Position numbers and translations under genes: made by a program
Shown here: piece after piece, positions 18,626 through 28,075 of the stretch
Numbering within the stretch: the stretch's first letter is position 1
Layout: each line of letters starts with the position of its first letter
The notes under the pieces: generated by a model
Seen by the model: only the letters and a program-made list of their open reading frames with translations
What the model was told of the DNA's origin: nothing
Database searches by the model: none
Assembly (NCBI GenBank): GCA_945903645.1
Contig: CAMDOM010000002.1
Location: forward strand, 62,001 to 126,000
Length of the DNA: 64,000 nt
From: Chryseobacterium gleum
GTDB taxonomy: Bacteria; Bacteroidota; Bacteroidia; UBA10329
Direction of reading: 5' to 3'

Positions 18626-19045
18626 ATGCCAACAGCAATAGTAGTCTATACGGGAGAATTGAGCACAGATGCCGAGCATGCTTCTAGTGGAACGGTAATA
18701 CGAACTGATGCACCTAGAGACAACCAAGGATTGGGAAGAACCTACTCTCCTACCGACCTATTAGCAACGGCTTTAGGAAGCTGTATGCTGACCATAATGG
18801 GCATTCGCGCAAGAACTGCGGGCATTGATATTTCGGGGACCAAAGCTTCGATAACCAAAATAATGGCCGACCAACCCAGACGCGTATCTGAGCTTGTTGT
18901 TGAAATAGAAGTTATGGATAGAAACTTATCGAAACAAGATAAGTCGGCATTGGAACATGCTGCGCTGCATTGCCCTGTAGCAAAAAGCCTAAGCGAACAC
19001 TTAGTGCAAACAGTACGCTTTAGCTATACGCCTATTTTGAACTAA
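18626..19045 (+). CDS. OsmC/Ohr family peroxide-reducing protein
   Basis: 139 residues. It has the OsmC fold landmarks: TAIVVYTGELSTDAEHASSG at the start, YSPTDLLATALGSCMLTIMGIRAR with the first redox cysteine, and the second conserved Cys in LEHAALHCPVAKSLSE. The family reduces organic hydroperoxides using the Cys pair. OsmC and Ohr subtypes cannot be separated with certainty by eye; the long central helix GSCMLTIMGIRARTAGIDISG fits YhfA/OsmC-like members. Divergent from the barrel gene; its last 4 nt overlap the convergent small lipoprotein gene. Confidence 0.88.
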   Translation: MPTAIVVYTGELSTDAEHASSGTVIRTDAPRDNQGLGRTYSPTDLLATALGSCMLTIMGIRARTAGIDISGTKASITKIMADQPRRVSELVVEIEVMDRNLSKQDKSALEHAALHCPVAKSLSEHLVQTVRFSYTPILN

Positions 19046-19173
19046 GCATTCTCTGCATCAGCAGCAGGAACCTCTACCTTACCGTATGCTGGACAGCTTT
19101 CGCTTGAACGGCAAGAGCCAAAGGATAACACACCAATTGCTAATACTACCAAAATAAGAACTGACTTTTTCAA
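19042..19173 (-). CDS. Small lipoprotein (43 residues, TTG start)
   Basis: From TTG 19173 the product is MKKSVLILVVLAIGVLSFGSC followed by RSSESCPAYGKVEVPAADAENA. This is an almost ideal lipoprotein signal (lipobox SFGSC) with a tail of about 22 residues. Tiny lipoproteins with the core SCPAY are, from memory, common in Flavobacteriales, but the function is unknown. A start at 19227 (also TTG) would spoil the signal peptide. It overlaps the end of the OsmC gene by 4 nt, tail to tail. Confidence 0.6.
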   Translation of the reverse strand: MKKSVLILVVLAIGVLSFGSCRSSESCPAYGKVEVPAADAENA

Positions 19174-19349
19174 AACAAGAGGATTGAAGGTGGATAATTG
19201 AAATGCAAAACCGTTTGTTGAAATCAAAATTTAGCTTTCAAGATTAAAACAAAAGTAGCTGCAAGGTTGCTAATAACGGGAACCGCCTTGAAAGGTTCAT
19301 TATAAGTTTTCAACATTGCGTGGTTAAATTTAGCCTTTCTTTTAAAGTA

Positions 19350-20033
19350 ATGGATAAAACGACTCTTCCTATTCATCAAAGTTGGAATAACCTCCTAAAG
19401 GAAGAATTTGAAGCGAAGTATTTTAATGAACTAATTGACTTCGTAAATAATGAACGTGCTCACTATCATGTATTTCCGTCTGAAAAGAACACGTTTGAGG
19501 CATTCAACAAAACTCCATTAGACACCGTGCGTGTGATTATTTTGGGACAAGATCCTTACCACGGAATTGAACAGGCAAATGGATTATGTTTTTCTGTAAA
19601 TGAGGGTGTTCGTCTCCCGCCTTCGCTTAAAAACATTTTCAAGGAATTGAAAAACGACCTGAATTTTGAAGTTCCAAGAAGTGGGAATTTGGCAAAATGG
19701 TCAACACAAGGCGTTTTGTTACTCAATTCCACATTGACTGTGAGGGCTCATGAGGCAGGTTCGCATCAGAAACATGGCTGGGAAACGCTTACAGATGCTG
19801 TGATTCAAAAGCTTTCGAACGAAAAAACAGGTTTAGTTTTCTTGCTTTGGGGCAATTTCGCGCAGCAAAAGGAAAATCTCATATCAAAAACGAAAGGGCA
19901 TATAATTTTAAAAGCACCGCATCCTTCGCCTCTATCAGCACGTAAAGGTTTTTTTGGATGTGCTCACTTTTCTGCAACAAATGCGTTCTTACAAAGAATT
20001 GGGCGTAAGGAAATAGATTGGTCAATAGACTAA
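19350..20033 (+). CDS. ung: Uracil-DNA glycosylase
   Basis: 227 residues from ATG 19350 (MDKTTLPIHQSWNNLL), which matches family length better than the in-frame start ten codons upstream. Family 1 UDG motifs: catalytic GQDPYH (VIILGQDPYHGIEQANGLCFSV), the PPSLKNIFKEL loop, LLLNSTLTV, and the leucine intercalation loop HPSPLSARKGFFGCAHFS. It removes uracil from DNA as the first step of base excision repair. Monocistronic; the barrel gene starts 24 nt downstream. Confidence 0.97.
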   Translation: MDKTTLPIHQSWNNLLKEEFEAKYFNELIDFVNNERAHYHVFPSEKNTFEAFNKTPLDTVRVIILGQDPYHGIEQANGLCFSVNEGVRLPPSLKNIFKELKNDLNFEVPRSGNLAKWSTQGVLLLNSTLTVRAHEAGSHQKHGWETLTDAVIQKLSNEKTGLVFLLWGNFAQQKENLISKTKGHIILKAPHPSPLSARKGFFGCAHFSATNAFLQRIGRKEIDWSID

Positions 20034-20057
20034 AGTAATTCTGCTGTTAAAATCATA

Positions 20058-21833
20058 TTGAAATTCACTCGAAATATAGGTTTGGCCCTACTCCTCTTCG
20101 TAGGAAGTGCGCTTTGTGGTCAATCAAATGCGATTGGTCAGAGAATATCCTATGGACTTAACGTAATTCAAGACAGCGCGGGAATTCCTGTTAAAAAGTT
20201 AAACCAGATTTTCAAACCAAAGGAAAGCTACCCTGATTCAACACTGGTGCTACAAGCGATTGGCACATTGATAGATGAACTGCGTTTTAGAGGATATGCC
20301 CAAGCAAGCATTGATAGTTTGCACTGGAAAGATGGAATTGGAACTGCATATCTCCACACGGGATTACCTTTAGTATTCAAGGAAATTTCTGCCGGAAATG
20401 TGCCCAATGAAGTATTAAGACGAAGCGGATTTAAGAACAGACTCTATTTTGGAAAGAATTTTCGACCAATTCGGTTGGTTGCGCTAAAGCAAAAGCTAAT
20501 TAAGTACTATGAAGACCGCGGCTTTCCATTTGCTGAGGTACAGCTCACAGATATGAAATTGCTGAACGACTCCATCTCAGCTAGCCTTTTCTTGGATGCT
20601 CATCAAGAGTTTCGAATTGATAGTATTGTGGTGAAAGGGAAGTCGAAAATCAAGGCTAATTATTTGAAGAATTACCTTGGAATTAAGACCAAGGACCGCT
20701 ACAATGAAAGTAAAATTGGACTAATTTCTACCCGACTTCGCGAGATTCCGTTTGTAAATGAAGCGAACAAACCGCAAGTGGTTTTTAATGAAGGGAAGGC
20801 GAGTATTTATGTGTTTTTAGATCGAAAACGCGCTAGCCAATTCGATGGTATTCTTGGGATTTTGCCTGATAATGAAAATCCAGGTGAGGTGCTCATTACA
20901 GGTGAAATTCAATTGAAATTACTAAGCGCATTTAACCGAGGCGAACTCATCGATATTTCGTGGAGAAAGATGCAAGCGCGCACTCAAAATCTAAATATCC
21001 AGCTTTCCTATCCTTTCTTATTCAACACACCGTTCGGGTTGGACGGAACGTTTGAACTTTACAAGCGAGACTCATTATTCTTGACCCTCAAAGGCATCAT
21101 TGGAATCCAATATCACTTGGTTGGAAACGACTACATCAAGGTGTTTGCAGATATCCGGTCAACAGATATTCTTGCGCGTTCGTTACTACAATCGTCTCAA
21201 TATTTAAGACCAGATAACGTGGATTCGCGCACGCAACTCTATGGATTTGGCTATCGGATGCAGCGCCTTGACTATAGATTGAATCCTAGGAAAGGCTTTG
21301 ACTTGTATGTTGAAGCTAGCGCTGGAACAAAAAAGATACTGTTCGATTCGGAAATTGGAGAAGAGCGCTACTACGGTCTTCAAGAAAACTCATTTCAGTT
21401 GAATGCCACCCTAAATGCGGCTTACTTCATCCCCATTCCGAATAGAAGTACCCTGAAAATTGGGGTGAAAGGTGGCATGATTCAAAATACGAATCTGTTT
21501 GAAAGCGAGATGTTTCGCATAGGTGGATTAAAAAGTCTACGTGGATTTGACGAAGAATCCATTTTCGCCAATCTGTATGCTGTAGGAACTATAGAATATC
21601 GATTCTTGCTCAACTTAGACAGCTACATTTTCATTTTTGCCGATGGCGCTTATTATGAAAATCGGGCCATCAATAGGCGGATTACGGATAGACCTATAGG
21701 ATTTGGCCTTGGCATTTCGTTCAGCACTAAAATTGGAGTATTCTCCCTCACCTACGCTCTCGGCAAGCAATTCGGTAATCCAATAGATGCACGGGCTGGA
21801 AAAATTCACTTCGGAATTACCAGTTTTTTCTAA
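20058..21833 (+). CDS. BamA/TamA-like outer membrane protein (Omp85 superfamily)
   Basis: 591 residues starting at TTG 20058, supported by the signal peptide right after it (MKFTRNIGLALLLFVGSALCGQ). POTRA-like modules fill about residues 90-260 (FRIDSIVVKGKSKIKANYLKNYLGIKTKDRYNESKIGLISTRLREI is a clear one). A barrel follows, with the lid-loop region LKSLRGFDEESIFANLYAVGTIEYRF (RGF motif) and a C-terminal Phe-ended strand (KIHFGITSFF). It is shorter than BamA (about 850) and so more like TamA or a surface-antigen homologue. It inserts or transports proteins across the outer membrane. A bidirectional terminator follows. Confidence 0.85.
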   Translation: MKFTRNIGLALLLFVGSALCGQSNAIGQRISYGLNVIQDSAGIPVKKLNQIFKPKESYPDSTLVLQAIGTLIDELRFRGYAQASIDSLHWKDGIGTAYLHTGLPLVFKEISAGNVPNEVLRRSGFKNRLYFGKNFRPIRLVALKQKLIKYYEDRGFPFAEVQLTDMKLLNDSISASLFLDAHQEFRIDSIVVKGKSKIKANYLKNYLGIKTKDRYNESKIGLISTRLREIPFVNEANKPQVVFNEGKASIYVFLDRKRASQFDGILGILPDNENPGEVLITGEIQLKLLSAFNRGELIDISWRKMQARTQNLNIQLSYPFLFNTPFGLDGTFELYKRDSLFLTLKGIIGIQYHLVGNDYIKVFADIRSTDILARSLLQSSQYLRPDNVDSRTQLYGFGYRMQRLDYRLNPRKGFDLYVEASAGTKKILFDSEIGEERYYGLQENSFQLNATLNAAYFIPIPNRSTLKIGVKGGMIQNTNLFESEMFRIGGLKSLRGFDEESIFANLYAVGTIEYRFLLNLDSYIFIFADGAYYENRAINRRITDRPIGFGLGISFSTKIGVFSLTYALGKQFGNPIDARAGKIHFGITSFF

Positions 21834-21837
21834 TTAA

Positions 21838-21873
21838 AAAAAGCCTCGAAAACAGAAGTTTCCGAGGCTTTTT
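21838..21873. terminator. Bidirectional intrinsic terminator
   Basis: AAAAAGCCTCG (21838-21848) pairs with CGAGGCTTTTT (21863-21873). The T-rich arms on both strands serve the barrel gene (plus) and the convergent DUF4412 gene (minus), whose stop codons lie on either side. Confidence 0.9.
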
Positions 21874-21892
21874 AAAGAGAAATAAAGAACTA

Positions 21893-22555
21893 CTAACCGC
21901 CCATCATGGCACCCATAGTCTTTTGAAACTCTTCGAAAGTTTGTTTTTCATAACCATCAGGAATTACAAAAAGACTCTTATCAATAGATTCTTGCTTTAC
22001 AGAACTTGCTGTAAGCTTCATTTTCATTGGTCCAGATGCGATTGTGTATTCCAATGGGAATCCTTTTAAACCTTTGAATTCGCGGCTAGCACCGGCTGGA
22101 AGCTCTTCGGAATAGTAAAGTTCCATTTCCAATCCACTTTCTGTTTTTATGATGGCTTTTTTGCAGTTGAAACCCGCAATTTGCTTCACATCGCCATCAA
22201 TGTATTGAATGTCCAAATCTTTGGCTTTATCACCACGCTGTTTCTCCATTTGGTCCGAGCTCATTTCTACTGCGGTTTTCTTTCCCATCATATCAAGTAG
22301 AAGGGTTCCTTGATTCTTTTTAGTATCGAAAATGGTGGCTTGCTTCATGCCCATTCCCATAGATTGCTCTGTTCTAGATTGATCACCTTTAATTTTTATA
22401 ACGGTTTCGTCCGGAAGCATAGACTCAAAGGCAGCCATTTCTGCTGGCAAATCTTTGTATTCGACCCCAAAAACAACGGTGCCTTCAAAACCTTTTTGTG
22501 CCATTGCGGGCGCGGCAGCCAAAAGAACAAGGGCTGCAAAAATCACTTTTTTCAT
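21893..22555 (-). CDS. DUF4412 family secreted protein
   Basis: 220 residues with a signal peptide (VLLAAAPAMAQ). The mature chain KGFEGTVVFGVEYKDLPAEMAAFESMLPDETVIKIKGDQSRTEQSMGMGMKQATIFDTKKNQGTLLLDMMGKK is the DUF4412 pattern, with repeated GDQ/sensor-like strands and a methionine-rich segment. It has an unusually high Met content in the first half (GMGMK, DMMGKK, MGAMMGG at the C-terminus). A periplasmic or surface beta-rich fold of unknown function; LolA-like folds are a possible relation. It follows the DUF4197 gene by 42 nt. Confidence 0.75.
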   Translation of the reverse strand: MKKVIFAALVLLAAAPAMAQKGFEGTVVFGVEYKDLPAEMAAFESMLPDETVIKIKGDQSRTEQSMGMGMKQATIFDTKKNQGTLLLDMMGKKTAVEMSSDQMEKQRGDKAKDLDIQYIDGDVKQIAGFNCKKAIIKTESGLEMELYYSEELPAGASREFKGLKGFPLEYTIASGPMKMKLTASSVKQESIDKSLFVIPDGYEKQTFEEFQKTMGAMMGG

Positions 22556-22597
22556 GTGTTGGTTAGATTGGTTGGTGAATTGATTTCTTAGTTATGA

Positions 22598-23314
22598 TTA
22601 CTGATTGCTTCCAAAAACGCGTTGCAACAAATCGCTTACTTGGTGCGATGCGTCATTTCGAATTTTTCCTTCTTCTTCTGCTACCATCACAAACAAACCA
22701 TCTGTGGCTTTACTGGTTGTGTAGCCCGCCAAATCTGTACTTACTGGAGTAACGAACGGAATAGAATTGTAAGCATTTGTTAGTTGTGCCCATGCCGTTT
22801 GCGCTCCTACTGTTTCAAGAGAGGTTTCAATATGAGGTCTAAAAATGGCATTGATTTCAGCTTGAGTTGCCCCTTTTAAGTACATGGTTGCTGCATCATT
22901 TTCACCTTGAAGTATGCCTAGCGCATCAGTGATTGTTATTCCCGTAATCGCATCAACCAGGATTGGCGTGGCTTGTGTGGCTGCATCTTCTGCCGCACGG
23001 TTAAGTTTCAAGACTACGTTATCAATCAATGTTTGACCACCAGGAATTACACCAACTGCAGCAATGATTGGCTCAGCTTCTGGCGGAAGTAGAATTTTAA
23101 TAAGCTGATTGCCGAAATAGCCATTAAGTGCTGAACCTCTAGCCACTGAGGTGTCTGTGCCTACTGTTAGCGCTTCTTTCAGACCCTCCGCAATTTCAGA
23201 GTCCGATAAATTTAGGTAGTCCAGCACTTCATCGCAGGAGTACAACCCCACACTGAGCGTCAAAAACATGATTACAAGTGCAGGGAATCCGAGGTTACGC
23301 ATTTTAGTTTTCAT
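22598..23314 (-). CDS. DUF4197 family lipoprotein
   Basis: 238 residues, lipoprotein signal MKTKMRNLGFPALVIMFLTLSVGLYSC. A second Met at codon 5 is equally good. The body matches DUF4197: LSDSEIAEGLKEALTVGTDTSVARGSALNGYFGNQLIKILLPPEAEPI, then LNRAAEDAATQATPILVDAITGITITDALGILQGENDAATMYLKGATQAEINAIFRPHIE. Mostly helical and widely conserved in Gram-negative bacteria, with no proven role. It lies between the type B surface protein (upstream, 53 nt) and the DUF4412 gene. Confidence 0.85.
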   Translation of the reverse strand: MKTKMRNLGFPALVIMFLTLSVGLYSCDEVLDYLNLSDSEIAEGLKEALTVGTDTSVARGSALNGYFGNQLIKILLPPEAEPIIAAVGVIPGGQTLIDNVVLKLNRAAEDAATQATPILVDAITGITITDALGILQGENDAATMYLKGATQAEINAIFRPHIETSLETVGAQTAWAQLTNAYNSIPFVTPVSTDLAGYTTSKATDGLFVMVAEEEGKIRNDASHQVSDLLQRVFGSNQ

Positions 23315-23367
23315 GAGCTTAAATGATTAAAGATGATTGATTTCTTGAGAACGTTTCGCTCTAGACA

Positions 23368-25791
23368 TTATCGTGCCAAATGAAAATATCCTTTCAACAA
23401 TTCAGACCTTCCAGGGATTTCGAGCACATAGTAATACACACCATCAGCAGCATTATCCCCATCCCAAGGATTGAGATGGTAGTTTTCTTGTTCGTAAGTT
23501 TTGCGTCCCCAACGATCAAAAATGGTCATTTTGTTTCCCGGATAAAGCTGAAGACATGGTAGGTTAAAGGCATTGTTTTGAGGAGTACTTCCACAGAAAT
23601 CCATTGCGCCTTCATAATCTGATTCTGGATTGAAGATATTGGGCTGAACAATATCGCAGCTTATTACCCGAACTGTTACTTCTACCGTATTCTGAACTCC
23701 GCACTGGTCTGTAACAGTAACCGAATAAATCTCTGTAACCACCGAATCTGGTGGCAATGCATAGGGAACACGAAGCTCGATAGAATCGTTTGCCACCACA
23801 AGCTGGCTAACCAACGTGCCTTGCCATGAATAGGTGTAAGGCGAAAGTCCACCAGTGGCACCAACCCAAAGCGTATCTGCCCAAAGTTCGCAAATGGTAA
23901 CGGTGTCGGATGCTGAGAAAATAGTGTCCCGGATGCTTCCAACTAGAGCAGCATACTGCGCTACTGATAGGTTCAAGGTGTCTTCTGCTTCTGTGCCGCA
24001 TGCATCCGTAGCAGTAATGATAATATCCTCGTCCACAATTGGATTCAAGGTATTTGACAAACCATTGAGGCCATTACTCCACGAAACATTGATTGGTGCA
24101 TTTCCATCATTTACGGTAACATCCACAAGCAAATCGTTTCCTGGACAAAGCACCGAAGTGTCTGTAAATGCAATGGTTGGGGCAGTGTATGGTATTACTG
24201 TGACTGTAACGGTATCGCGAATCGGGCCGGGGAAACAGGCATCGGTTACTGCAATTACATAGTTCGTAGTTACTGACGGTTGCACATTTATGGTGCTTCC
24301 TGTTTGCCCGCCTGTCCAAGAATAGGAAAATGGAGGTGTTCCACTAGATGCGATGGCTGTAATATTTGCCGTTTCGCCCGGACAGTCTAATGTTAAATCG
24401 CTTGAAGTAGCTAAGGTTGGACTGGGCGCAGAAATGCTTGCAGGTACTGAGATGGAAACCGTTTGGCTACCAACCCCGCAACTGTCCGTAACTGTTAATG
24501 TATACGTAGATGCCGTTGCAGGCGCAACTGCAATACCTGTGGTTTCCTCTCCATTGCTCCATTCATAATAATAAGGTGGATTACCTCCACTAACTTGAGA
24601 GGTGATATTGGAATAGGTATAAAGTCCAGCACAGCCAATCAATTCATTGCTGAGTGCGATATTTAACTCATAATCTTCTTTAATGTAGATAACGCCCACA
24701 CTTTCGATGGTGTCGCCACAAACACTGAGGGAATAGATGGTGATAATGATTGTATCGGCAGTGGTTTCCAACAGTCCGTCTTCCAAGGCATTAACCGAAA
24801 TACTCACCGTAGTTTCTCCTGGCTGAAATACAATTGAATCTGGAATACCTTCGAAATCAACGCCATCTATTGCATTGCCAGTAACGTAAATTGGCACCGA
24901 AACTAGGGTATCGGAAAGCGGGCGAATAAACACAATCTCTGCATTGGTGCAGCCTTCCACAATGGAACTATCGCCTGAAAGCGTAGCAATTTCAATTTCA
25001 ATGGCTTCTGAGAAGAAACTGCGCGCTTCGAGAAAAACACCAGAATCGAAGGCATTATCGCCAGCATCGGCAATGGCCAATTTAAGGGTGTAGGTTTCGC
25101 CACAGGTTACCGCAGCCAAGGCGGTAAGGGTTACGGTATAGCCATCGAATACGATGCCGTTAGCGCCACCATTGCCATTGTCAATGTAATATTGGCTATT
25201 CACACCATCGTTCACGTTATCAATAGTTACTGGAGTTACAGTGCTAGGAATCAGGGCAATGTTTACTCCTCCATTGGCAAATGGACCGTTGAAACCTGGA
25301 CCACTAATTATGAACGCAAACACATCATTGAACCCACCATTTACGAATTCGGGATATTCTTCCGAACCAAAAATGTAGTTGAAACGAATAGAATCGCCAA
25401 TTGGAATAAAATCGAATTGAAGTACAGTAGCGTCATGAGTAATGGCCGATGACACCAAATCAAGGTCTGAATCTCCTACTGGATTATTAAAATCGTCAAA
25501 AGGGGTGGAAGAAAAATTACCTCCGATACCCGGAATGGTTGTAACATCTCCAGATGACATGACCAATCCTTCTGAAATTGGGAAAAGGGAATTAGTAGCT
25601 TCGAAAGAAGCTATTTGTTCGGGCTCTCCGCTAAAAACGATATTAGAAATCTGCACTCCAGAACCCACCAAAACATCAGACACCAGCTGCTGTGGAGTAA
25701 GGCTATTATCAATCACTACTTGGCTCACTCCAAAAAGCGGTATCCCCAGAAAACCCATTACCACACATGCAAAACCGAGTCTATTTCTCAT
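23368..25791 (-). CDS. Choice-of-anchor L surface protein with type B T9SS sorting domain
   Basis: 807 residues. Signal peptide to about 23 (LFGVSQ), then the choice-of-anchor L domain (about 30-265: LTPQQLVSDVLVGSGVQISNIVFSGEPEQIASFEATN, ISEGLVMSSGDV, NYIFGSEEYPEFVNG, DVFAFIISGPG). A Calx-beta-like unit follows (about 285-375), then three to four SprB/PKD-like repeats of about 75 residues, each with a YxWSNG or YSWTGG core and CG..T. It ends with a gliding-motility-type (type B) CTD, TIFDRWGRKTYEQENYHLNPWDGDNAADGVYYYVLEI. Probably a large adhesin-like surface protein of T9SS. No PorP/SprF partner gene, often next to type B cargo, is adjacent. Confidence 0.88.
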   Translation of the reverse strand: MRNRLGFACVVMGFLGIPLFGVSQVVIDNSLTPQQLVSDVLVGSGVQISNIVFSGEPEQIASFEATNSLFPISEGLVMSSGDVTTIPGIGGNFSSTPFDDFNNPVGDSDLDLVSSAITHDATVLQFDFIPIGDSIRFNYIFGSEEYPEFVNGGFNDVFAFIISGPGFNGPFANGGVNIALIPSTVTPVTIDNVNDGVNSQYYIDNGNGGANGIVFDGYTVTLTALAAVTCGETYTLKLAIADAGDNAFDSGVFLEARSFFSEAIEIEIATLSGDSSIVEGCTNAEIVFIRPLSDTLVSVPIYVTGNAIDGVDFEGIPDSIVFQPGETTVSISVNALEDGLLETTADTIIITIYSLSVCGDTIESVGVIYIKEDYELNIALSNELIGCAGLYTYSNITSQVSGGNPPYYYEWSNGEETTGIAVAPATASTYTLTVTDSCGVGSQTVSISVPASISAPSPTLATSSDLTLDCPGETANITAIASSGTPPFSYSWTGGQTGSTINVQPSVTTNYVIAVTDACFPGPIRDTVTVTVIPYTAPTIAFTDTSVLCPGNDLLVDVTVNDGNAPINVSWSNGLNGLSNTLNPIVDEDIIITATDACGTEAEDTLNLSVAQYAALVGSIRDTIFSASDTVTICELWADTLWVGATGGLSPYTYSWQGTLVSQLVVANDSIELRVPYALPPDSVVTEIYSVTVTDQCGVQNTVEVTVRVISCDIVQPNIFNPESDYEGAMDFCGSTPQNNAFNLPCLQLYPGNKMTIFDRWGRKTYEQENYHLNPWDGDNAADGVYYYVLEIPGRSELLKGYFHLAR

Positions 25792-25935
25792 CTATTCTTT
25801 CAACTTGACTGAACCGCTAAATTAGTTGAATTTCTAGTGCATTTAGAGCAGAAATTAGGCGCAAAATTCCCTTAATCTTGCCCTTGAATTTAATATGACT
25901 TTAGGACAATTGAGCACTCGAATAATGCAATACAC

Positions 25936-26709
25936 ATGCTAAACAGAACCGAGTTGCACTTCCTTTTGGAGGAAAAATACAACGAATACTGCCGAGCAGA
26001 ATTTATTGCGGATGACCCGATTCAAATTCCGCATTTGTTTGAAAAACAAGAAGACCGCGAGATCAGTGGATTGATTGCCGCCACCATAGCTTGGGGACAG
26101 CGCCCCACCATAATTCGCAATGCAAAACACGCGATGGCTTTGATGGGAAATGATCCCCACCGTTTCGTTTTGGAACACAGTGAGCTGGATTTACTCGATT
26201 TAAAATCGTTTGTGCATCGCACATTTCAATCGGAAGATTTGGTTCATTTTGTTCGGGCGCTGCGGCATATTTATACCACGCACAATTCGCTTGAAGACGT
26301 GTTTGTTGATGGTCTAGCACACAACTATACATCCATTTTACCAGCATTAGTGCATTTCAAGCAAACTTTTTTTGCGATTCCGCATTTGAAACGCACCCAA
26401 AAGCATGTGGCCGACCCCGAGCGTGGTTCATCTGCAAAACGCCTCAACATGTTTTTGAGATGGATGGTGCGCAGCAACGCTAGAAATGTAGATTTCGGAA
26501 TGTGGAAGCGCATCTCCCCTGCCCTACTCTCCTGTCCGCTAGATGTGCATTCGGGCAGAGTGGCCCGGCAGCTTGGCTTATTGCAGCGCACACAAGACGA
26601 TTGGAAAGCAGTCCAAGAATTAGATGCCGCCTTGCGCAGTTTCGACCCATTGGACCCCGTGAAATATGACTTTGCGCTTTTTGGCATGGGGGTGAATGAA
26701 AAAATTTGA
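25936..26709 (+). CDS. TIGR02757 family protein
   Basis: 257 residues matching the TIGR02757 pattern. The N-terminus is YCRAEFIADDPIQIPHLFEKQEDREISGLIAATIAWGQRPTIIRNAKHAMALMG. RLNMFLRWMVRSNARNVDFGMWKRISPALLSCPLDVHSGRVARQLGLLQRTQDDW sits in the second half, where HhH-GPD-like features (an aspartate after LDVHSGR) hint at a DNA-glycosylase-related fold. The function is unproven. It lies 95 nt upstream of the methyltransferase gene in the same orientation. Confidence 0.85.
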   Translation: MLNRTELHFLLEEKYNEYCRAEFIADDPIQIPHLFEKQEDREISGLIAATIAWGQRPTIIRNAKHAMALMGNDPHRFVLEHSELDLLDLKSFVHRTFQSEDLVHFVRALRHIYTTHNSLEDVFVDGLAHNYTSILPALVHFKQTFFAIPHLKRTQKHVADPERGSSAKRLNMFLRWMVRSNARNVDFGMWKRISPALLSCPLDVHSGRVARQLGLLQRTQDDWKAVQELDAALRSFDPLDPVKYDFALFGMGVNEKI

Positions 26710-26803
26710 CCCAATTCGAGTTAAGTCTCAATGTTGAAAAACCGTTACTAAATGAGTTTAAATCGGAACACTCCGTTTTGATCTCTCCCCTATTTTCGCA
26801 AGC

Positions 26804-28075
26804 ATGCAACTCTTAAAGGTAATCGAACTATTTGCTGGTGTGGGTGGCTTTCGGCTGGGCTTAGATGCCGTGCGAAATGCGGACAATCAAAATGCTTTTG
26901 AAACCATTTGGAACAACCAATGGGAACCCAATTCCAAGATTCAGCACGCGTCAAGTATCTATGTCGAATGTTTTGGTGCTGAAGGACATAGCAATGAAGA
27001 CATCGAGCGCTTGGTGGCCGTAGATTTTTCGAGCATTCCAGACCACGATATGTTGGTGGGTGGTTTTCCATGTCAAGACTATTCGGTGGCAAACACCTTG
27101 AGTCGGTCTTCGGGGTTGATTGGAAAAAAAGGAGTGCTGTGGTGGAGCATACACACCATTTTGGAACGCAAAAAGAACCCACCAAAATATCTATTGCTCG
27201 AAAATGTGGATCGCCTGTTGCAGTCGCCCGCCAAGCAGCGCGGTCGCGATTTTGCAGTAATGTTGGCCTCCCTTTCCGATCTTGGCTATGCGGTAGAATG
27301 GCGCGTGGTGAATGCCGCAGATTATGGAATGCCCCAACGCAGGCGCAGAACTTTCATCATCGGTTATCACAAAACCTCCGAACTCTACGCTACCATTTCA
27401 ACGCTAGAAAATCCATTCGACCACATTCTTTCTGATGGACCAATTGCCACGTCACTGCCCTGCGAGCCAGTAATAAAAGATTGGCCCAAGGAATATGAAC
27501 TTAAAGGAACGCTGTCTGAAATAACCAACACGTTCAACGCTGCCAACGGCCCATCGCAGTTCGAAAACACAGGGTTGATATTCGACCGTAGAGTGTTTAC
27601 CCTAAAAACAAAACCCGATTATTTGGGCAAGCGCATCACCCTTGGGCATGTATTGCAACCCGTAAATGAAGTTCCAGCACAGTTCTTTCTTCCCGAAAAT
27701 CAATTGGAGAAATGGCGCTATGCCAAGGGTGGAAAAAGCATAGAACGCACCAGTAAATCTGGACATAAATACAACTTCAAAGAAGGCGGTATGCGTTTTC
27801 CAGACTCTCAAAATGCCCCTAGCCGCACGGTAGTGACAAGCGAGGGCGGCACCACTCCAAACAGAATGACGCACGTGGTGGAACAAGAAGGCCGACTGCG
27901 AAGATTGACACCCATCGAATTGGAACGGCTGAATATGTTTCCTGACGGTCACACCGATGGGGTTAGCGACACAAAACGTGCGTTTCTAATGGGCAATGCG
28001 TTGGTGGTTGGAGTAATTAGCAAATTGGGGCAAGCCATGCACGAAGCCATCACTACAGTAACCGAACCTGCATGA
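26804..28075 (+). CDS. Orphan C5-cytosine DNA methyltransferase
   Basis: 423 residues with all key C5-MTase motifs: I LKVIELFAGVGGFRLGLD, IV GGFPCQDYSVA with catalytic Cys90, VI LLENVDRLL, VIII QRRRRTFIIGY, IX/X RLRRLTPIELERLNMFPDGHTDGVSDTKRAFLMGNALVVGVISKLG. The target-recognition region is about residues 215-340. It transfers methyl from SAM to C5 of a cytosine in a site that cannot be read from sequence. No restriction endonuclease gene is adjacent, so it is either a solitary epigenetic enzyme or the relic of an R-M system. Its stop overlaps the next ATG by 4 nt (ATGA), tying it to the repeat protein. Confidence 0.95.
   Translation: MQLLKVIELFAGVGGFRLGLDAVRNADNQNAFETIWNNQWEPNSKIQHASSIYVECFGAEGHSNEDIERLVAVDFSSIPDHDMLVGGFPCQDYSVANTLSRSSGLIGKKGVLWWSIHTILERKKNPPKYLLLENVDRLLQSPAKQRGRDFAVMLASLSDLGYAVEWRVVNAADYGMPQRRRRTFIIGYHKTSELYATISTLENPFDHILSDGPIATSLPCEPVIKDWPKEYELKGTLSEITNTFNAANGPSQFENTGLIFDRRVFTLKTKPDYLGKRITLGHVLQPVNEVPAQFFLPENQLEKWRYAKGGKSIERTSKSGHKYNFKEGGMRFPDSQNAPSRTVVTSEGGTTPNRMTHVVEQEGRLRRLTPIELERLNMFPDGHTDGVSDTKRAFLMGNALVVGVISKLGQAMHEAITTVTEPA

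Noticed and set aside
25939..26809. Several overlapping minus-strand open frames opposite the TIGR02757 gene
   Set aside because: They have no recognisable motifs and mirror the codon structure of the plus-strand gene, which has family-specific sequence.
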